Shown here: positions 1-13,999 of the stretch, piece after piece | Layout of the letters: each line of letters starts with the position of its first letter | Numbering within the stretch: position 1 is the first letter of the stretch | Assembly (NCBI RefSeq): GCF_949628215.1 | Contig: NC_134297.1 | Span: forward strand, 1,302,001-1,366,000 | DNA: 64,000 nucleotides | Origin: Phalacrocorax aristotelis | Taxonomy: Eukaryota > Chordata > Aves > Suliformes > Phalacrocoracidae | Reading direction: 5' to 3' | Program-made: the position numbers and the translations under genes | Notes under the pieces: model-generated | Databases searched by the model: none | The model's input: the letters and a program-made list of their open reading frames with translations, nothing else | What the model was told of the DNA's origin: nothing

Positions 1-3000
1 AAGCATATGACACCGTTAAGTTCATAGTATAACACTGCAAACAAAACGCAAGAGATGCAAGTCAAACGGACATTAAATGACAAACAACAAGCCATCTCCA
101 GTGGTGTCACCAGCTTTTGTTGCCTGCAGCACACTGTTCCTCCAAGATGCAAATGAGATCTGGTGTGCAGAGAGAAGCAGCTACAAGTAATCAGTCAGGG
201 TCTGAAGCAGCCTCTAGTAAAGGTAGAGAGATAACCAGCACGAAGCTTCTCATTTCAGCTATGATCAAAATTCTCCAGGGATGTGGAGGGAAAGACCCGT
301 GCCTCCCCTCGACCAACACATGAAAGGTCTCGGCGCTGCCAGCCCAGGTCGGGCAGTTCACTTTGCCAGCTTCCCCAGGACCCGATGGCTTGGCTGCTGC
401 GTGAGGGGTGGACGCCAGACCCTGACCTTCAAGCAGCATGAGAGGATTTGACCATCCTTCCAGGCAGCCACGAGCCTGTTCGGCCATGCCTGCGTGCTCG
501 GGGAGCCCGTGGCCATCTGGGGAAGGGAGTGCCTGGTGGCAGCTGTACGGCCGCTCCCTGCACGGGGATTTGCTCGCCCAGACCCGAGGTGGCATTTACA
601 GCCCTGCACGCCCGGTGCCCAACACTGAGCACCAGGCTGGCTTGGGCAGGAGAAGCACCTCCTCCGCAAGCCCCAGCTGCACGCCGCGCTGAGCGGTGCC
701 TGTAACGGGTACCCTGAACTGGGGATGCCAGGCACGGAGGGGAAAGCGGGCGCAGGCAGAGGCTGGGGTGCGGTGACAGCACCCGAGCGAGCAGAGAACC
801 AGCCAGCTGTGACATGGAAACAGCAAGTACAGCTCGGCCATGACGATTTATGGTTTCAAATCTGCTTTTGGTGGAAAGGCCCAGAACAGGCAACGAAGGC
901 TCTGGAAAGGAACATTAAACACTGCAGAAATAAAAGGTATTGCTCAAGAGAAAACATAACAAGGCTGAAACCCAGCATGGTGCAGCCTTCAGATGAAATG
1001 GAGATGAGCTACGAATGAATTGCTCCCTCTTACGGGAATTTCTGGCTTTAAGGAGGGAGGGCGCACCCGTCCTTACCAAACAGCCGGGGCCGGGGGACTC
1101 CCGGGCAGGGTGGGATGCAGTCCAGGGCCTCTCTCTGGCACCAGAGCAGCAGCATGCGGGATCCCTGCGTCTCATCGTGCCACAGACTACAGCACCCCTA
1201 CCGACCCCACCATCACCGCCCTCGCCGGGAGGGCTGACCACAGCACCCCACGCCCTGCCGGGACAGCCCCGCTTGGCACCCATCGCCACGCTGGGGATGG
1301 TCCCCCGCGCACAACTGTGGCCCCCCACAGCCCCGCGACAGAAATGGGTTTCGGCAGAGGCAAACTCCAGGGGCAGAGCACGCTCGGTGCCGAGGGCTGC
1401 AGGCAGGGAGCCTGAGAGGCTGGAGCCCCCCAGCAGCACAGCCAGCAGGAGGGACCCCCCACCTCTCCCCCCAGCTGCGCACGGGGTCCTGCCGTACCCA
1501 GCCTCTTCACACGTCCTATTTCTTGGTACCTTGTGGTTACACGGAGTCTCAGTTTCCAGTTAAAAAATAACACGGGTTTCTAGCCCTCAAAGGTGCAGAA
1601 AAATGTGACCTCTCAAAATTCAGAAACCGAAAGGCAAAGCAAATGAGTCCCAAATTTGTCTACGCTATAAACGTCAATTTCTTTTTGAAAGAAATGAATG
1701 TTTTTGATTAATGTTTTCTTGAATGCCTGCTTTTGGCAGTGCTGCCATCTGTGAAAAATCTCTGCCACGCTTGCTATTAAGATTTCATTTCCAAGAAGAG
1801 TTCATAGCTGCTTTAATAAATGGTTAAAAGATTGTCAGGAGTCCAAAGGGCCAGCAGCTTGTTTACCACAAGTGGCTTCTGTCACCAAGTAAAGCACTTT
1901 TGACTGATAAGCTTATAGCCCGCCAGACCACATGCAGCTTCCTCCACAACCCTCTAACAAGCAACATTTCCAGAAGCACTTTAGCTATGTCGGGCACTTA
2001 GGAACCTAATCCCTATCGACTCTGAATGAGATTTATATTCCTGAATGGCTAGCTCACTTGTGAAAGAGGTCCCTGGGTCATTCAGAGCCTTTCAGAGATT
2101 TCACGCAACATCCCCAAGTCATTTATTAGCCTTTTAATACCATTCATCAGCAAAAAGCACACACTCTCACCCTAGCACGCCCCCAGCCAAGCACCTGGGC
2201 TCTCAGGTCCGCAGCAGCAGCCCCTGGCACCAGGGGCTCCCAAAACCCTTCAGAAGGGGCTGAGGACACATCCAACACCCCCAGCCCGGGCTGTGCCCCC
2301 CAGCCTGGTGCTCGAGAGGTGCAGAGCCCCCGCAGACGGTCCTGGCAGGGGAGAAGGCAGCCTACCGCTCTTTAAGGCTGCCAACGGCTGGGAGCACGGC
2401 CCATGGTTCAGCGTGCGTCTGTCAGAGCACGAGCGGCAAAGGCTACCCATCGCAGGAGGCCTCCTTCAGCACGTTAGCACCACGGCTTATGAAACGGAGT
2501 CCTGAAATGGCTGGTGTATTTGTAGATCTTGTGCGTGACTAAATCAAGAGGAACAATAAGATCTTTTTCCAGATTCGGCAAACATCAGTATAATAAAAAA
2601 AATTAATTATATGCTTGAACACATGCACCAGAGCAATGCCCTGTATTTTCTCCTAATTGTTCTCCAAGCCTTACAGAGCCACATTTAAATAAAAATGAAG
2701 CAGTTATTTAAACCGCAATTAAAGATGGAGCCATTTATTTTTAAACTCGAACTATCGTCAGCAGCGCAGGAGAGGAGGAAGGGGAGCTGCACGGGAACCA
2801 CACCCAGCCCGCGCAGGGCAGATGCCACAGTCCACCGGCGCCACGCAGCCAGGTCCTCCACACGCGGGCAGGCTTTGCAGCAGCAGCCCTGCACCCAGCA
2901 GATGCTTCCACGACCCCCCCAGAGGGGCGCAGGCTGCAGTGCTCTCCATGCCCGATGCCGGCAGCTGCTCCTCGCTGGCACAGACCGCGACCACAGCAGC

Positions 3001-6000
3001 CCCAGAGCCCTCTGACGGGCACTCACCCCGACGCAGCGACCCCAGCGCCTCGGCGCAGTTACAAGGACGAGGATTTTGGTTGTAAGCCCGTGCAAAGGCT
3101 TAGCCCTTGCTCTGCCAGCTGAGACCGGCTCCTCCCCAGCAAACACACAGTCTCAGTCGCATCGCGGCGCACGCCAGGGCCAGGCACTGCGGATGCGTTT
3201 CAGGGAAGCATCTGCACCACCGTGCTCATTTTCTTCTAACCAGGTGTCTGCCGCCACAACCCCAGGGTCTCTGCCCAAAACCCAGCCGCACTAGCCCTGG
3301 GGAAGTTCGCCCAGGGAACTCAGCCCTCCCTGCCCCAGCAAGGTGGCCATCAGACAGCGTCCCACGCCAGGAGCAGCGAGCATTCTCTACAGAAAAAGGC
3401 TGCCGCTGCACTGCCGGGAGGGTACTGGGGAGGGAGGAAGAGAAGCAACCACAACAAAAACCCATCCTCTCTTTTCATAAGACAGCAGAATTTATCAGCC
3501 TGCAGCCCTTCACATCTGTCTCCTCATACAAAATGAAAGAGGCTTTGAAAAACAGAGGAGATGAAATAAAGCCGTCTGTGTTAGGAAGCTGGCATCTCTG
3601 CCACTGTCACTGTCACCATGGTAGGAATAATGACCGTGATTGTTTCTGCATCTGTGTATGTGCATGGGGAGGAGGGGGGAGCAAGAGGCACACCCGCGCC
3701 ACCGCAGCCACCCTCCGCGTGGGCAAGCGCCCCGACCCTGCTCCCACCCGCTCAGGACGAGCTGCCCACGCACGTGCGAGCCTCCCCAGTGGACACATCA
3801 GCCGTGATGGCACGAAGCGTGATGACTTCAGCTCTGCTGCACACAGCGCGGGTTCCTCTCCCTCCACAGCCCAGCACAAGGCCCCAGGAGCAGGTGGCTC
3901 AAGCTCATCAAAACATGTGGTTTGAAAAGAAGTTTTGACCTGTACAGTTTTCACATCACTTGGCTTTGCTGTAGCAATTACTGCCATGCTGCCCTGGTAG
4001 GCACAGCTCCCCGGGGAGACCTTGGGGTAGCAGGACTAGAGCCAGCACTGCCTTCACTCCATTAGATGACGATTAAAAAAAAGGAGGTATAAAAGGTGGA
4101 GAACCTGAACATGCCAGCAAACAGCTGGTGAAGCAAACCCCCCCTCCTTTCAAACCCACTTCTCAAAGCTGACTTAAGCATTTTCAAAGGGATTTTGGTG
4201 CTTTCCAAGGCCACCAAGCTGGTAGCAGCCCTGCACAGCGCTCCAGGCAGAGGGGTGGCTCCCAGAGATCCCTTAGGCAAGGTGGCCCGTGGCTGAGTAT
4301 AAGCTGCAGCCCCTGCATGGACCTCCCTGCTGCTGCAGCACCCCTGAGCCGCAGCCAGGCTGCAGCCCTCGTGCTCAGCATGCACACCATCGTGCCTGGC
4401 ACACGGAGCCGCGATCACAGTGTTAGCTGCTCCGGTGCCTTAGAGAAACTCATAGCCCAGAGTATTTCAGCTCTCCTTCAGCAGCAAGGTCTTTAAAATG
4501 CACAAAAGCATTACAATTTAGCAAGTACCTTCTGAACAGGGAGATGAGACCATAGCCCTTGTAATTCAGCAAAGACCTGTATCCTCTAAGGTCAGTTATG
4601 CAGGCAGTAAGGAGGAGCAGTGGCTTCACCAACGTGCAGAAGGCATGCGTAGCACCAGATTTCATTACAAAGCTCAGCTCCGCTGCAAACCGGGCCCCGT
4701 AACCTTTTCTGAGGGCTGGTTCTTGGTAGAGAAGTCTCTCGCAAGGACAGGCAGCTCACGGTCCAAGGGTCTCCGAGCTCATCCAGGCAAGCCCAGCCAA
4801 CTCGACGTAAAGACGCCTTGTCACCACGGGAGGTTAATCAGCCCCGGCTGCACCTCCAAATCCCTCCTGCCCAGGTCATTCCCCTTCCCTGCATGCCACT
4901 GGAGGGGTGCCCCAGAGGACTTTCCTCTTGTTCCTGACTTTTTTGTAATTTCCTGCAAAAAGACAATCTGCAATTCAGAACGTAACTGGAACAATCTACC
5001 CGGGCACACAGAGTCACCCTAGGACTCGGGAGGGTCCACGCAAGACATCCTTCCGGCTGCCACTAGCAGACCGTTCCTCCATGCATCTCCTCCTGCTGAG
5101 CTCTTCCTCCTCCTGCTCTCTGCACTCCAGTATCTTCTCTCGCATAAGTAATCTCAATCCTCATGCCACAGTCACTGCTGAAGGTTTGCGCCCAGCAGGT
5201 ATCACTGCTGTTGTCTCCAAAAAGGCAGCCTCCTCCTCCTCGGGTAGCTCCCCTGCAAAGGAGCAAGCAGAGCGCACAGCGGACGCTCGCCACCCTTCAC
5301 TCTCGTGCTTCCCGGGGGTCTGTGAGTATACCCTCCCCTGCCGGGATGGTCTGTGTGCCAAGCTCAGGCAGCACCGATATACTGCAGGGATACAGCAAGG
5401 CCTCCCCAGCGCTTACCACCCCCCTCACCTCCGCCAGCGGGGAGCTTGATGCGGATCCTAAGCCCTCGACAGCTCAGGCAGATACGGGGCCAGCGGTGTG
5501 ATGTAGGAAATGAATCTCTCACTGGGATGGGTTAGGCATCAGGCAGAGATTTACAACCCGCCTGCCTCCGCTCCAAACCCTCAGCCATCCATCCCACCTT
5601 CTACGCGCCATTTCTCCCTTCCCTATGGCACAACGGCTCCTTGGGGTGGCCAAAGATTTACGCTCACAGGTACGCCAAGCGATGGCAGCTCCAAGTACAG
5701 CTACTCCTCTATTTCATGCCTTGGAGCTTGTCATTCTGTATTTGGCTCGTGCTCCATCATCCCGCAGGGCCTGGAGCAGGGGCAAGGACATCACATGGGA
5801 CTAGAAGAACAAGTGCTACATCAACAGCACCTTCCCTTCCCCAAAACCCTCTCCATCCTTTCTTCTCTACCCTGCAGAAAAAGCAGTCAAAGACTTCCTT
5901 GCTCTGATCTCAGCTGTTGCGGCTTCTGCAGGAGAAGAACGCTTCAGCGCAGCAAAAGCAGCAAACAGCTTTAGTTCAGGACGGCCTGAGCTCAGGCGGT

Positions 6001-6039
6001 CTCAGGCATTTTCTCATTTGAGATCTGCTGCACGGGCAA

Positions 6040-6420
6040 CTGTTGGGAGCCAAGCCTGCTCTGCAAAATCGGGCCTCTCGCATCAGGGGAAAGCGGCCAA
6101 AGCTCCACCCAGGGAAGGGGCCTCTGGAAACCCGCAGCTCCCCAACCTTTCGTCGCAGCACTCGGTCGCACAGGACTCCCAGGATCCGAGGGCCCGATCC
6201 ACGCAAAGGGCTGCCTGCCAGCATCTCCCCGGCCGCCCAAGGGCCACCGCAGCGCGGCGGGGCACCAGGAGCGCGCGGCAGCCGGGAAGCGCCCGATGGC
6301 GCTCCGCCACGGCGGCTCGTGGAGCGGGGCAGCCGGACCTCGGCTAAGCCCCGCGCCGCTTCCCGGGCGCTGCTGCGCGGGGGCACCCGCAGCGACCGGG
6401 CACTCACGCCTCGCTGTTCC
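6040..6420. promoter_or_regulatory. Intronic CpG cluster in DSCAML1 intron 3
   Basis: A CpG-dense block of about 380 bases in an otherwise CpG-poor intron. A minus-strand donor-like gtgagt lies at its upper end (6,402-6,407). No exon is recognised. It could be an internal promoter or an orphan CpG island. Confidence 0.45.
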
Positions 6421-6739
6421 AGGCATTTCATTTACTTGTTGTAGTCCCTTCTTTTGGTGTGTGTGCATGCGTGTGCGAGATTGTCTCCAACGTGACTCTG
6501 CATTATCAGGGCTATAATGAGTCCTTGTTAAAGTGGATTTGATGGAATAATTATATTCAAAAAAAACCTGCAGGAAAGCTCTCTCCCCTCTTAAAGGGCA
6601 GGATCATCAAACGTTCTCGCCACATTATTTGCAGTCACACCTTCTGCTGCATCTGCTCCTTTTAAAATCTCTAACTCCAATCTGATCTGAATATATAAAT
6701 CTGAATTATCACAGCAAAAGGAGATGTGCTCACACCTTT

Positions 6740-6770
6740 TTTTATCTGTTGCCATGGCGATTAGATAAAA
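6740..6770. promoter_or_regulatory. Symmetric GATA / RFX X-box element
   Basis: The 8-base arms TTTTATCT (6,740-6,747) and AGATAAAA (6,763-6,770) are perfect inverted copies and each contains a GATA site. Between them GTTGCCATGGCGAT (6,748-6,761) matches the RFX palindrome at 12 of 14 positions. Read directly from the sequence; function is inferred. Confidence 0.45.
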
Positions 6771-9700
6771 TTCACGCCAAGTCTCTGGGGAAGGATGAAA
6801 TGATTTCAGACAGAATCTCACCCCACTTGGTGAGAATAACGCCTGGAGCTACTTCCCTCTGTAACAGGTCTGGGCACATGTCGCAGCCAGCAAGGGTGGC
6901 AAGGGGTGGGGGAGAAGCCAGGACACCTTTAAAGATCTCAGGACCGACAGGGGAAAAGGTTTCCCAGCACCCCTAGACAGGGTAGGGTAGGACAACGCTC
7001 ATTTAAATCACATCAGGCTGCTCCATGATGCGAGTCAACCCGTCCCAGGCAGAAGCTACAAAATTTAATTGAAAAGGCCAGTTCTTCGCCAGCCTTTTGC
7101 CCAACGGTCACAGCTTTCATCTCAGCGCTGTCTGTGCAGGTTGCTCCGCGCGCACGCCAGGAGAGAGCGGGGCAGCAGGCACAGCAGCCCGGGCTCCCTC
7201 CTCTCCTGGGGGAAGTGGCGGGTCACAGCCACCAGCCCCACGCTCCGCCGCAGGTGACGCCTGGGACGGGGCAGCAGGGTGGCCTCGTGCCCCACACGCT
7301 CCCGCCCGCAGGCTGCTTGCTGCCAGGTACCTCACTTCAAACCAGCTGGGGTTAGTTTGCATTCAGGCAAAACCAAATAAACAGCTAACAGCCGGTAACC
7401 ATCCCCAGTAACTCACCTCCTGTCCCCAAACCATCCCAATGAAGACAAACACATAAACAAGGGCTGCCTTTCGCCTCACCGTGTTTGTTCTGTCCCAGCT
7501 TGCAGCTTTTCTCCAATAACAGGAGACTGATGTCCCCCAGAACAAGCCTATTGACATGAGAACAATGCTGAATTATCCAGGTCCTGGCTCTTCTGCCCCT
7601 TGGATGGTTGCTCCGCACCCCTGGCCCGCAGCACCCCAGCCGTGCTCCCGCAGCCCAGCAGAGAGGAAACGCTGCATCCATAAATCCTCACTGGGTGTTT
7701 AATTGCCAGTGGCCTCATGCTGAGTCCCCAGACTTGCCACATCTTGAGATGGATTGCAGTGGAATTTGTGTACACTTACACTTCTAATATTTCAGAGAAA
7801 AACGTAACAGGTGGCAGATGTTGCCAGGTACAGCAGAGGACAGCATACATCTTCGGGGTGAACAGCTACGTTTAACCACCAGAAAGCTGCTGCAGTTTTA
7901 TTTCCCCCATCACTAAAGCGTTGCTGCGATGAGTTTAAGAATCCCGTAAACAGCCTTGGGCACTGCAGAGGATGGGACAGAAAGGGCTACTCAGGTCAAA
8001 TTAAGCTCATATCTGAGCCACTGCAAACAGATTAGCTTAGGTATTTATGGAACTCCTAACAGGCTACTGTTCAATCAAGTACACACACACGCCTAAAACT
8101 TCAGAGCTCAATTTTTTTTTTCAGTTCCATCCTTCTGGCAAGCTCTACGTTTTGCTTTCCAGAGAAAGGACTCTGTGGATATCCAAGGACTAACAAAGTA
8201 CACCCAAGTATCTACAGCCCTCAAAGGATACATATTAGGGCGTCTGAGAAAAGCAGCACCCTTAGAAATGCCTGTACCTTCAGAAGTGCTGTATTTAGAT
8301 TTTTCCAACACAACCTGTTACATACACAACACTGAGGCGTCACTTAGCGGCTCAGCTCTGGGCTTGCCAGTCCAGGGCTGCTTACTGCCTCCAGATCATT
8401 GCTTTTCTGCGCTGCCCTTGCGAGTCACAGGCTAGGCAAGATCGGAGGACAAATGCCATCAGCTTTCCCTTGCAGCTGACACGATGCAGTTACACCCATG
8501 AGGACACCACGGAGAGCCACCCCGACCACACCGCGCCTGTGCACCCAAGTGACACCCGTGTCCCAGCTGAGCACGCAGCCTCCCGAAGCAAATCCTGCCG
8601 TGCTCTCGGGACACGCCAGTGCAGACACGATGGCCATAACGGAGCCCAACACCACCGCAGAACCGTCCTCGGGGCCACCCTTCCCACGCAGCGCAGCACT
8701 CCCGGTAGCACGACAGGCACAGCCCGGGCAGGGGACGTGTTTGTGCCAAGGTAGTCAAGCCTGCACTGCATCGACACCTCTGAGCCAGCTGGGAACGGCT
8801 TGGGTGTGAGCGTACAGACACGCGTGCGCTCACAGGGTCACAGAAGCCGGGTAATGTTCAAATGAACACATTTCAACAACAGCAGAGGGGCTGACAGTTG
8901 CTCAAAAATCCTCTCTTTTGTGTGTCTCAAACAGCTCCCCCCATCACCCCTTGCTGTTGTAAACTGCAGCTGGACACACACTCCAGGAGTGCCCACGGCC
9001 ATCGGATCCACACCGGCACGTTCTGCAGGACCTGTGGCTGCTGACATCAAGTTACAGCCGTGCAACACCTGAAGAGGGACCAGTCAGCGCCATGAACTTC
9101 CATTTTTTTGCCACAACCACCACGGCACGGTGACTAAAGCAGCTCCAGTCGCATACGCAACATAGTTCCTCCAAGACAAACCCAAACCATGCAACGTGCC
9201 TGTGAAACTCTTCACATTACCCAGCCTGGTGATAGTGCTTTAAAAATAAAAAATATATTTAAAAAAGAGCTGTTTACCACATGAGTTCTTAAGCCAGTTT
9301 GGTTTATAGCAGTAGCTTCTCCCTCTTTTCCTCTCGAAAAGGGGGAGGGCCCTGTAAAACATTCTGCTCAGCTGCAGTCCTCCCATCCTCCTCCCTCGTC
9401 CTCCCCTCCGAAACATATATCAAGATTCATCAATAGCAACAGAGTTTGAAATCACAGCCTGGGTGTGAAGTGCAATCTCATACACAGTCCCTGATTCTGT
9501 AAGCACTCCTGCTTTACTCCACGTAAGCACTAGCCTACATTAAATGCCAGGGTCCTGCGAGTGGTGCTGCATGTTTGCGACAAGGCTGAGAACGGAAGGC
9601 AAGACTGATTTTGATGTGAGCACCAGCAAAGCAAATGGGTTTTTGAAAACCCTATAATTTCTCTGCAACCCTTGACTTCACTAAACACACATTTTTAGAC

Positions 9701-12700
9701 TACGGCACAGTTAGGTAGGCATTAAGCAAAAATGAGCTGCACTAATGATGCTTTATGTGAGGGACAACCTTCCATAAAGAATTTATCTTTGATTTCAGGG
9801 TGAGTTACAGTGTCGCCAAGTTAACCAAATAATGCAACTTGCCACCAAACCCCCCTGCTGCAGCAGGGCAATGCAGACACGCTCCCTGCAATTGCTTTGA
9901 GATCTCTTCCAACCCAGACCCAGGTGCTCCTGCGAAGACACACGTGCCAGGAACTCGAACAGGGGAAAGCCAGGCAAAGGCACCCTCTGCAAGGGGAGCC
10001 CTCCCGGGCCGGCGAGAGCAGCAGGAACCCGAGCAAGGGTCCCCACGCACCCGAGGCTCCCCGCGGGGCGCTGCTGCCCGTGTCCCTCCACGCCAGCCCA
10101 TCCCCCAGCAGCAGGGCACTGCCAGGACACCCACGGGGATGGAGGGATTCGCCCAGGCACCTGCACGGTGAAGCAGACGGCTCTGCAGCCAGGCTTTCTG
10201 CTGGCAAGGCACCTCGGCGAGCGCTGCCAACGCCAGCCCGGCCCCGCAGAGGTCCTCCACCCACCAGCAAACCGCCCTCAAAAGAGCAGCAAGGCTGGTC
10301 AGAAAAGACACGGCTCAAAGGCCCAGCAGCAGAGGTTGGGAGCCCTGTAATCCCAATTAAGCATCAAAAGAACCCAAGAAAGCTCACAAAAGGGCCACCC
10401 AGCCCACGTACGGAGCCGGGGGCCTCAGCTCACGAGGACAGCAGCCCCAGCAGAAACGCTCGCTCCCCCTATTTGAGCTACAAAATATTTTGGTTTCACG
10501 GGAGGAAAGCCAGGGATGCTAAGGAAAGCAGACATTCGCTGTGAAAATAGTCACTTTAAAGAGTTTTCTGCCACAGAGAGGTCTGGATGGCCAGTTCTCC
10601 CGCTCATGCGCCCAGGACTATCCCCTGCCGCGCCAAGACTTGCTGGGGAGATGCAGAGTCTTCCGCAAGAAGCACTAGAGGAAAGCTTCAGGAAAAGCAG
10701 CAGGTTTGGCACCGTCAAGGTAGGAAAGAACGCCATGTTACACAGGCAGCTGTAAATGCGGCGCGGGTGTACTTCTGAAAGAGCCGCGGTACTTCCACAC
10801 ACCTTTTCTTTTCGCAGGCTGACTGGAGGAGAGCTGTGCGGTGCTGTGCCTGCACAACTGCTTGATCTTACAATTCAGAAAGCACATCTGCGACTGAAGG
10901 GAGCTATTAGGCCTCAGCACCACATTTCAGCTTTTGTCAGCCTTCATGCCGTTCACTCTGAACAGCAGGGTCCCCCTCCTCCTCTCCTCATCTTCCTTGC
11001 TCAGAATTAGGACAGAAGCAGAGGTTCACCAGCTGTCAAGAAAAGACCATGGTTTTGGTAACAGCCAAGCCAGTTTTAGCTCTAACACAAGAGCAATAAA
11101 AAAAAATAAGCTTCAGGCAGATACTATATTTGTAATCCAACGGCAAAACATGTTTGCTTGTGTTGACTCTGCACTGTAACACAATTTATATGTTCTGTCT
11201 TTAGGGTAATTATTGCTTTAGAATGTTAAATCGTTACACTCTAATTAAATCATCATATTAAAAAATCCACTGCCATAGCAAACTTGAGAACAAGTCTGGT
11301 TAAGATCACGCAAGTGCACGGATGCTCGGTTGACAAACTTGCTGCTAAGCAAACCAGCCACGCTCCGCGAACAAGGAGCACGGGCACCGCTCCGCTCCGC
11401 CCTGCAGAACCCCGAGCGGCGAGAGAACCGCCGCCTTTCCACAAAGCGCTGCCGGAGCCGGCGCGGCACCACCCGCCCCCGAGGAACCAACAGCGCAGGT
11501 TCTCATGCTGACCGGCCTCGCCATGCCCCGCTCGTCAGATGGCACAAGCCTGCGGTAGGGCAGAACATCACCGCCCCTCCCCACCCCAGGACATGGTGCC
11601 AGGAGCTCCTCAGTCCCATCCATGGGACAGAAGGGAATCCACCTTGCGTTCACTCGCTCACACAGACACACCCGCTTCCTGGAGCTGAGCAGAGAAGGGC
11701 TGGCAAGGCTGTGGTACCAGCCTGCGCCGTACCAAAGAGGGCCATGCCCTTTCCAAACACCAGCTGCCCTCCAGGTGACCCTTCCCAAACATGCTTCTAT
11801 AAGCAGGCCTCTTGGACCACCCGGAGGTTTCTCGCCTACTAAAACAAAGCGAACATTTCCGCAGTGCTCCAAAACACCCTGAAGTGCCAGAAGCTCCTTA
11901 CACAGCCTCCTACTCAAGGAGGCCATTTGCTAAGCAAGAATCTCCCTTTCTGGGCAAAAGGCTGCTGCGGGCGCGGGCTGGCTGCCGATCAACGCGAGCT
12001 CATCACTCTGAACACCCATCCAGGGAAGACCGTGTTCCTGAGGCAAAGAGATTCGCCTTGTACTTCATCCTGAGACTGTCAGAAAGGGGTCAGCGCTGGG
12101 GAGGAGAGGCTCTGCAGACTCCATCCTGACCGCGGGAAGGCAGTTGGCTCCCAGCCCTGCAGACCGTGACAGGCTCCGTGCCAGCAAGGGCGCAGCCTCT
12201 GTCAGGAGGGGTGCCCGTGCTCCCCGGTCAATCATTCAACCCGGCACCCCTGCCACGCAGGGGGCTGCGCGCAGACCCTGCCGAGGCATCGCAGCCCCGG
12301 GGGCCATCACTCTCCGGCAGGAGCCCGGCACCACCGCTCCCCTTGGCCTGCCTCCGAGCGCATGGGCTGCGCTGAGTCAGCACATCAGCTGTGCTCAGGA
12401 GACCCGGGCCACCAGCAAGAGCCACCACAGCCCTCAGGAGAACAGGTCACCCGCCTCCAGGTGAAGCACTTTGCTCCTTAAGCTCTTTAAGGAAGAAGCA
12501 TCCCTGCAAGAGGGATTAGAGCAAATCGCCTCTCGTGCTTGGTCAGCGGCTGCCCCAGCAGGCACCAGGCTCGCACCCCGCTGCCGGTGGCATCTGCCCT
12601 CCTGCACCTGCTCCTCACGGCACTGCCAGTGAAGCAACACTGAGCCCTAGAGGAGCATCAGGACTTGCTGACCTGTGAGCAAATATCAAGCACACAGCAT

Positions 12701-13852
12701 TCACTTAGGGCAGAATCCTTTAATTCTCTCTGGATCCCCCTGGGGAAAGCAGTATTGATTGCTTTACTACTAGCTTACACATGCTGTGCAGGGCAGCCAG
12801 TGCTGCCATCAATACCGGCTCTGAGGAGGGAGCCAAAAGGTCACCCCGGTACACGGGGACACAGGGCTGGCCCCACGCTGCGCCCAGCACCTGCCTGCAG
12901 CCCCCGCGCTGCTTCAAAGCCTGCGACAAGCCAGGCAGGAGCACAGGAGCCAGAGCCCACAGCAGCGGCACGGCTCCCCACGGGTTTGCCCATTCCCCTC
13001 CCCTCCCACCGAACACTCAGAGGTGCCTGGGGCAGGTCGCGTTCCATCAGGGCTCTAGGCACCACTCCTCCCCACTCCCCAGGGAACCAGCTGGGGAAAG
13101 ACCCTGGCTTCAGCGGCTCTCTGCTTCCAGGGGACCCAGGGTGCTCTGCACCTGCCAAAAAATCACAGGGAACTGAGGGGCAGAACGCCCAAAGCTGTCA
13201 AGTCCCTGTGCAGGGACGGGTGCTGCTGTCCCTCCCGCAGGCCCCTTCACCGCAGCCGAAGTCAGGGCTGAGCAGGACACGTCCCGGGCTATGGGGCAGG
13301 CACATGGGACAGGGAGGTCAAGCAGCTTCCAGGTGCCAGCACAGAGAAGTGCACAATGCCATTTTTACCAAGTCCCTTTCCCCATGGCTGAAACAGCTGA
13401 GACAACTTGCAACAGAAGCTGCAACATTTACTTGTGCATCATCCTGACAACATGAAAAACAGCTCTGGCTGCAGGACTCGGGACACAGAGAGCACAGGCA
13501 GACTTTTCTACTGTTGCCCAAGCGCCAGCTGCCAGGTACCCAAAGCGAGCTGGCTTGCGGGCACACAGCAGAAGCCAGGACAGGGCACACGTGCCACCAC
13601 GCTTACACCAAACATCCGTGAACCCAGAAATACGTGAAGTACCAACCACAGCACCGAGAAGACCCTGAACACAACACATCTGCTCACACCACCAGCGTTT
13701 TCCAGTATGCAGCTGCAACACGGTCATCAATAGAAGCCTTTGTTTGGGCACCACAGGCACGGATAAGCCAAAACAAGCCCCTCCACGACCGTCAGTTTCA
13801 CACATGGCAAAGCAGGTCAGATTTTCCGAGAGAACGGTGGCTCCTCTCTTAC

Positions 13853-13999
13853 CTGGGATGATAGAAACGGTGTCCTTCTCCCAGGACACAACACTAACGT
13901 ATTCCTGCACTGAAGAGGGGATGAGGCACTTGAAAACAGCCACGTTTCCACGCATCGACCTTTGGTCCTCCACCCGAACAGTGTACGGTTCCCTGAAAA
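13853..13999 (-). CDS. DSCAML1: DSCAML1 coding exon 3 (start of Ig domain 2)
   Basis: This 147-base, phase 1-1 exon has the acceptor ctctacag and the donor gtaaga. It begins [13 protein letters not shown] and ends [12 protein letters not shown] plus G. It holds the first half of Ig domain 2 with its first cysteine (KCLIP). The rest of the domain must lie on the next exon, which I did not find in the remaining 13.85 kb. Confidence 0.96.

Larger units (their letters stand above)
1..13852 (-). other. DSCAML1: DSCAML1 intron 3 (5' part; continues beyond the window)
   Basis: No exon, RNA gene or transposon is recognised here. The next DSCAML1 exon should carry the rest of Ig2 (Y-R-C-containing strand), and I could not find it on the minus strand. 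GC-rich stretches alternate with AT-rich ones: about 1,560-2,160, 2,510-2,760, 6,480-6,830, 9,100-9,830 and 11,030-11,340. The AT-rich stretches are candidate conserved non-coding elements. A CpG cluster lies at about 6,040-6,420 and a smaller one at 11,380-11,490. Numerous open frames here have no family similarity that I recognise. Confidence 0.85.

Noticed and set aside
4084-4096. TATA-like ggtataaaagg in DSCAML1 intron 3
   Set aside because: No initiator, exon or donor follows that would make a promoter.
9890-9930. Short match to the end of a CR1 LINE (tcttccaacccagacc)
   Set aside because: Only about 16-20 bases agree, with no terminal short repeat and no upstream CR1 sequence.
1-13852. 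DSCAML1 exon 4
   Set aside because: Searched the minus strand for the rest of Ig2 (ITYHGGLY and YRCITK patterns) and found nothing, so the exon should be outside the window.
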